From Gemmatimonadota bacterium (GTDB lineage Bacteria; Gemmatimonadota; Gemmatimonadetes; Longimicrobiales; Gaopeijiaceae), in NCBI GenBank assembly GCA_002731735.1, contig PCCM01000008.1, positions 1 to 7,284 on the forward strand: 7,284 bases of DNA, given 5' to 3'. Below the pieces are notes generated by a model. That model was not told the origin of the DNA and made no database searches. It saw nothing but the letters and a program-made list of their open reading frames with translations. Positions 5,406 through 7,284 of the stretch are shown one piece after another. A program made the position numbers and the translations under genes. Every line of letters starts with the position of its first letter. Positions within the stretch are counted from its first letter, which is position 1.

Positions 5406-6653
5406 ATGCCTACCACGTCTCCTCGACTCGATCGGATGGCCTTGAGGGCTCAGTTCCCAGCCCTCGCTCAAGAGGTCGGCGGGCATCCGCTCGTCTACCT
5501 GGACAACGCCGCCACCTCGCAGAAGCCGCAATCAGTGCTGGACGCACTTGCGGCGTATTACGAGGACGACAACGCCAACGTACACCGAGGCATCCACGAG
5601 CTGAGTCGCCGAGCCACAACAGCTTTCGAAGGCGCTCGGGTGAAGCTGGCGAAGTTCATCGGCGCGCCCGATTCGGCCGAGTTGGTGTGGACCCGCGGCA
5701 CCACGGAGGCCATCAATCTGGTGGCAAGCAGTTGGGGTATGGACACATTGGGTGACGGCGACGAGATCCTCTTGAGCTCCCTCGAGCACCACTCCAACAT
5801 CGTCCCGTGGCAGCTGGTGGCCAGCCGTACGGGCGCTCGTCTTCGATACATCGAGATGGACGAACAAGGCCGTCTGATCCTGGACTATCTACCTGAGCTC
5901 CTGACGGATCGCACTCGGCTGGTCGCCGTGTCCCATATCTCGAACGCGTTGGGGACAGTCAATCCGATACGTGAGATCGCGGATCAGGCCAAGCAGGTGG
6001 GGGCGCTGGTGCTCGTCGACGGCGCACAAGCGGTCCCACATCGCCGGGTGGACGTGCAGGAGCTCGGTTGCGACTTCTACGCATTCTCGGGACACAAGAT
6101 GTGTGGTCCCACGGGATCGGGTGGACTGTGGGCCCGCCGATCACTCCTCGAGTCGATGCCTCCGTACCAGGGCGGAGGCGAGATGATTCGCATGGTCGAG
6201 CGTGACACGAGCACCTGGGCCGAGATTCCGCACAAGTTCGAAGCCGGCACGCCGAACATCGCGGGAGCCATCGCCCTCGGGGCGGCCGCGGACTTCCTCG
6301 ACGAGGTTGGGTTCAATGCCATCGCCGAGCACGAAAGAGAGTTGCTCTCCTACGCTCTCGAACGACTCGACGACATGGGTGGCATCAATGTTTACGGGCC
6401 CACCGATTTGGACGAACGCTCCGGTGTCATCTCCTTCACCATGGGGGATGCCCACCCTCACGACATCTCCACGATCCTCGACTCCCGAGGGATCGCGATC
6501 CGCGCGGGCCATCACTGTGCTCAACTCGTCATGCAGCACTTCGGCATCTCGGCCACGGCGCGGGCGAGTTTCTATCTCTACAACTCCACGGACGACGTGG
6601 ATCACCTCATCGAGGGGCTCGCGTCGGTGAAGGAAATTTTCGGACCGGCCTGA
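5406..6653 (+). CDS. sufS: SufS, PLP-dependent cysteine desulfurase (type II)
   Basis: A 415-residue class-V aminotransferase-fold enzyme that converts L-cysteine to L-alanine and leaves a persulfide on its own Cys. Seen: YLDNAATSQKPQ (31-42); TRGTTEAINLVA (96-107) for PLP phosphate binding; EHHSNIVPWQ (127-136) with the ring-stacking His; VDGAQAVPH (204-212, Asp205, Gln208); SGHKMCGPTG (228-237) with PLP-binding Lys231; QGGGEMI (255-261); FEAGTPNIAGAIAL (278-291); and RAGHHCAQ (366-373) with catalytic Cys371 in the type II (SufS) setting. Length is standard for SufS. ATG 5406 is supported by GAGGTGA at 5393-5399; Met11 would be a poorer start. The gene follows the Rieske gene after 65 bases without a recognisable terminator and precedes sufU, its natural sulfur acceptor. 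Confidence 0.97.
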   Translation: MPTTSPRLDRMALRAQFPALAQEVGGHPLVYLDNAATSQKPQSVLDALAAYYEDDNANVHRGIHELSRRATTAFEGARVKLAKFIGAPDSAELVWTRGTTEAINLVASSWGMDTLGDGDEILLSSLEHHSNIVPWQLVASRTGARLRYIEMDEQGRLILDYLPELLTDRTRLVAVSHISNALGTVNPIREIADQAKQVGALVLVDGAQAVPHRRVDVQELGCDFYAFSGHKMCGPTGSGGLWARRSLLESMPPYQGGGEMIRMVERDTSTWAEIPHKFEAGTPNIAGAIALGAAADFLDEVGFNAIAEHERELLSYALERLDDMGGINVYGPTDLDERSGVISFTMGDAHPHDISTILDSRGIAIRAGHHCAQLVMQHFGISATARASFYLYNSTDDVDHLIEGLASVKEIFGPA

Positions 6654-6666
6654 GGGCGGCGGACAT

Positions 6667-7164
6667 ATGGCGGAAGTTCCCTTAACCTCTCTGTACCAAG
6701 AGCTCATCCTCGAGCACTACCGCCACCCGCGGAACAAGGGGGAGCTCGCCAATCACACCGTGGAGGCCCATGTCGCCAATCCGGTGTGCGGTGACGAGGT
6801 CAAGATTCAGATCCTTCTCGACGGGGGCCGGATCGAAGAAATCGCTTTCGACGGCCAGGGATGTTCCATCTCCCAGGCCTCGGCGTCTATGATGACCGCC
6901 CTGGTCAAGAGGACGGAGCGGAGCGAGGCGATTCGCTTAGCAGACGTCTTCACTGATATGATGCATAACGGTGAGGACGCCTCGCCTGATAAGTCCCTGG
7001 GGGACCTGCGGGCGTTACAGGGCGTCTCGAAGTTTCCCGTGCGGATCCGGTGCGCGCTTCTCGCCTTCGACGCGCTCCGTAATGCGCTCGGTGAGGGACT
7101 TCAAATTGATTCCGTCGGAGGAACTGTTCACAGTGACAGATCCGAGGGAGAGACGACACACTGA
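6667..7164 (+). CDS. sufU: SufU, sulfurtransferase partner of SufS
   Basis: A 165-residue IscU-fold protein. In SUF systems of the Gram-positive type, SufU carries zinc and accepts sulfur from SufS to hand to SufB. The ligand set is complete: Cys41 and Asp43 in NPVCGDEV, Cys66 in GQGCSIS, and Cys129 in RIRCALLAF. The segment LQGVSKFPVRIRCALLAFDAL includes the insertion before the third Cys that separates SufU from IscU, and the IscU His/Lys pair is absent. The N-terminus LYQELILEHYRHPRNKG is also characteristic. The C-terminal tail (146-165) is a little longer than usual and polar. A GAGG at 6652-6655 and the purine-rich stretch to 6664 precede the ATG; spacing from GAGG is long. The stop overlaps the next ATG (TGATG), so sufU is not the last gene of the transcript. 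Confidence 0.95.
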   Translation: MAEVPLTSLYQELILEHYRHPRNKGELANHTVEAHVANPVCGDEVKIQILLDGGRIEEIAFDGQGCSISQASASMMTALVKRTERSEAIRLADVFTDMMHNGEDASPDKSLGDLRALQGVSKFPVRIRCALLAFDALRNALGEGLQIDSVGGTVHSDRSEGETTH

Positions 7165-7284
7165 TGCCTAAGCATGAAAGCGCTTCCGCCGTCTACTCGG
7201 GGCTCCTCCGCGACACACCCGCCGGAGACGTCGCCGTCTGGGTCACCCGCAATGGCGTTCGCCGCATCGGATCAGTCACACCGG
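7164..7284 (+). CDS. unidentified protein, N-terminal 40 residues (cut by window edge)
   Basis: An ATG at 7164, overlapping the sufU TGA by one base, opens a frame with no stop to the end of the window. It starts MPKHESASAVYSGLLR and continues DTPAGDVAVWVTRNGVRRIG. The overlap and the unbroken frame make a co-transcribed gene likely. DTPAGDVAVWVTRNGVRRI faintly recalls the first beta-hairpin of methylated-DNA-protein cysteine methyltransferases (...SPLGPLxLAxxxxGLRRI...), but the active-site region lies outside the window and this is only a hint. It is not a known SUF component (no sufT, sufA or sufE signature visible). Confidence 0.6.
   Translation, partial: MPKHESASAVYSGLLRDTPAGDVAVWVTRNGVRRIGSVTP

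Overview
This window is dominated by a SUF-type iron-sulfur cluster assembly operon on the + strand: sufC-sufB-sufD-(Rieske ferredoxin)-sufS-sufU, from about 1286 to 7164. A further gene starts with a 1-base overlap at 7164 and runs off the right edge. The genes are tightly packed. sufB/sufD, sufD/Rieske and sufU/next gene share bases in TGATG, TAATG and TGATG junctions, so they are probably one transcript with translational coupling.

Left of the operon there are two unrelated pieces. Bases 1-275 hold the remains of tandem UPF0145 (YbjQ-like) genes: the C-terminus of one copy, then a second copy that lacks its N-terminus and is broken by a frameshift and an in-frame amber codon. Bases 305-1183 (minus strand) hold an intact patatin-like phospholipase (RssA-type), divergent from sufC. 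The 102-base gap between it and sufC contains a 19-bp near-perfect palindrome, the only clear candidate operator for the SUF operon.

Together the SUF genes explain a complete minimal pathway. SufS (PLP cysteine desulfurase) takes sulfur from cysteine, and SufU receives the persulfide from the SufS active-site Cys. The SufB-SufC-SufD scaffold, with SufC as ATPase, assembles the cluster. The Rieske ferredoxin may supply or sense electrons, but that is inference. No sufA, sufE, sufT or Rrf2/SufR-type regulator gene lies in the window.

The organism is a bacterium with fairly GC-rich coding sequence. A SufU partner rather than SufE, together with a Rieske gene inside the operon, argues against an enterobacterial type. 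It fits lineages such as Actinobacteria, Deinococcus-Thermus, Chloroflexi or Gemmatimonadota. I cannot fix the phylum from the sequence alone.

I see no clearly new biological system. The points worth a second look are the decaying UPF0145 tandem, the palindrome upstream of sufC, the unusual sufC-sufB spacer (14-bp tandem repeat plus hairpin), the acidic/glutamine tail of SufC, and the unidentified coupled gene at the right edge.
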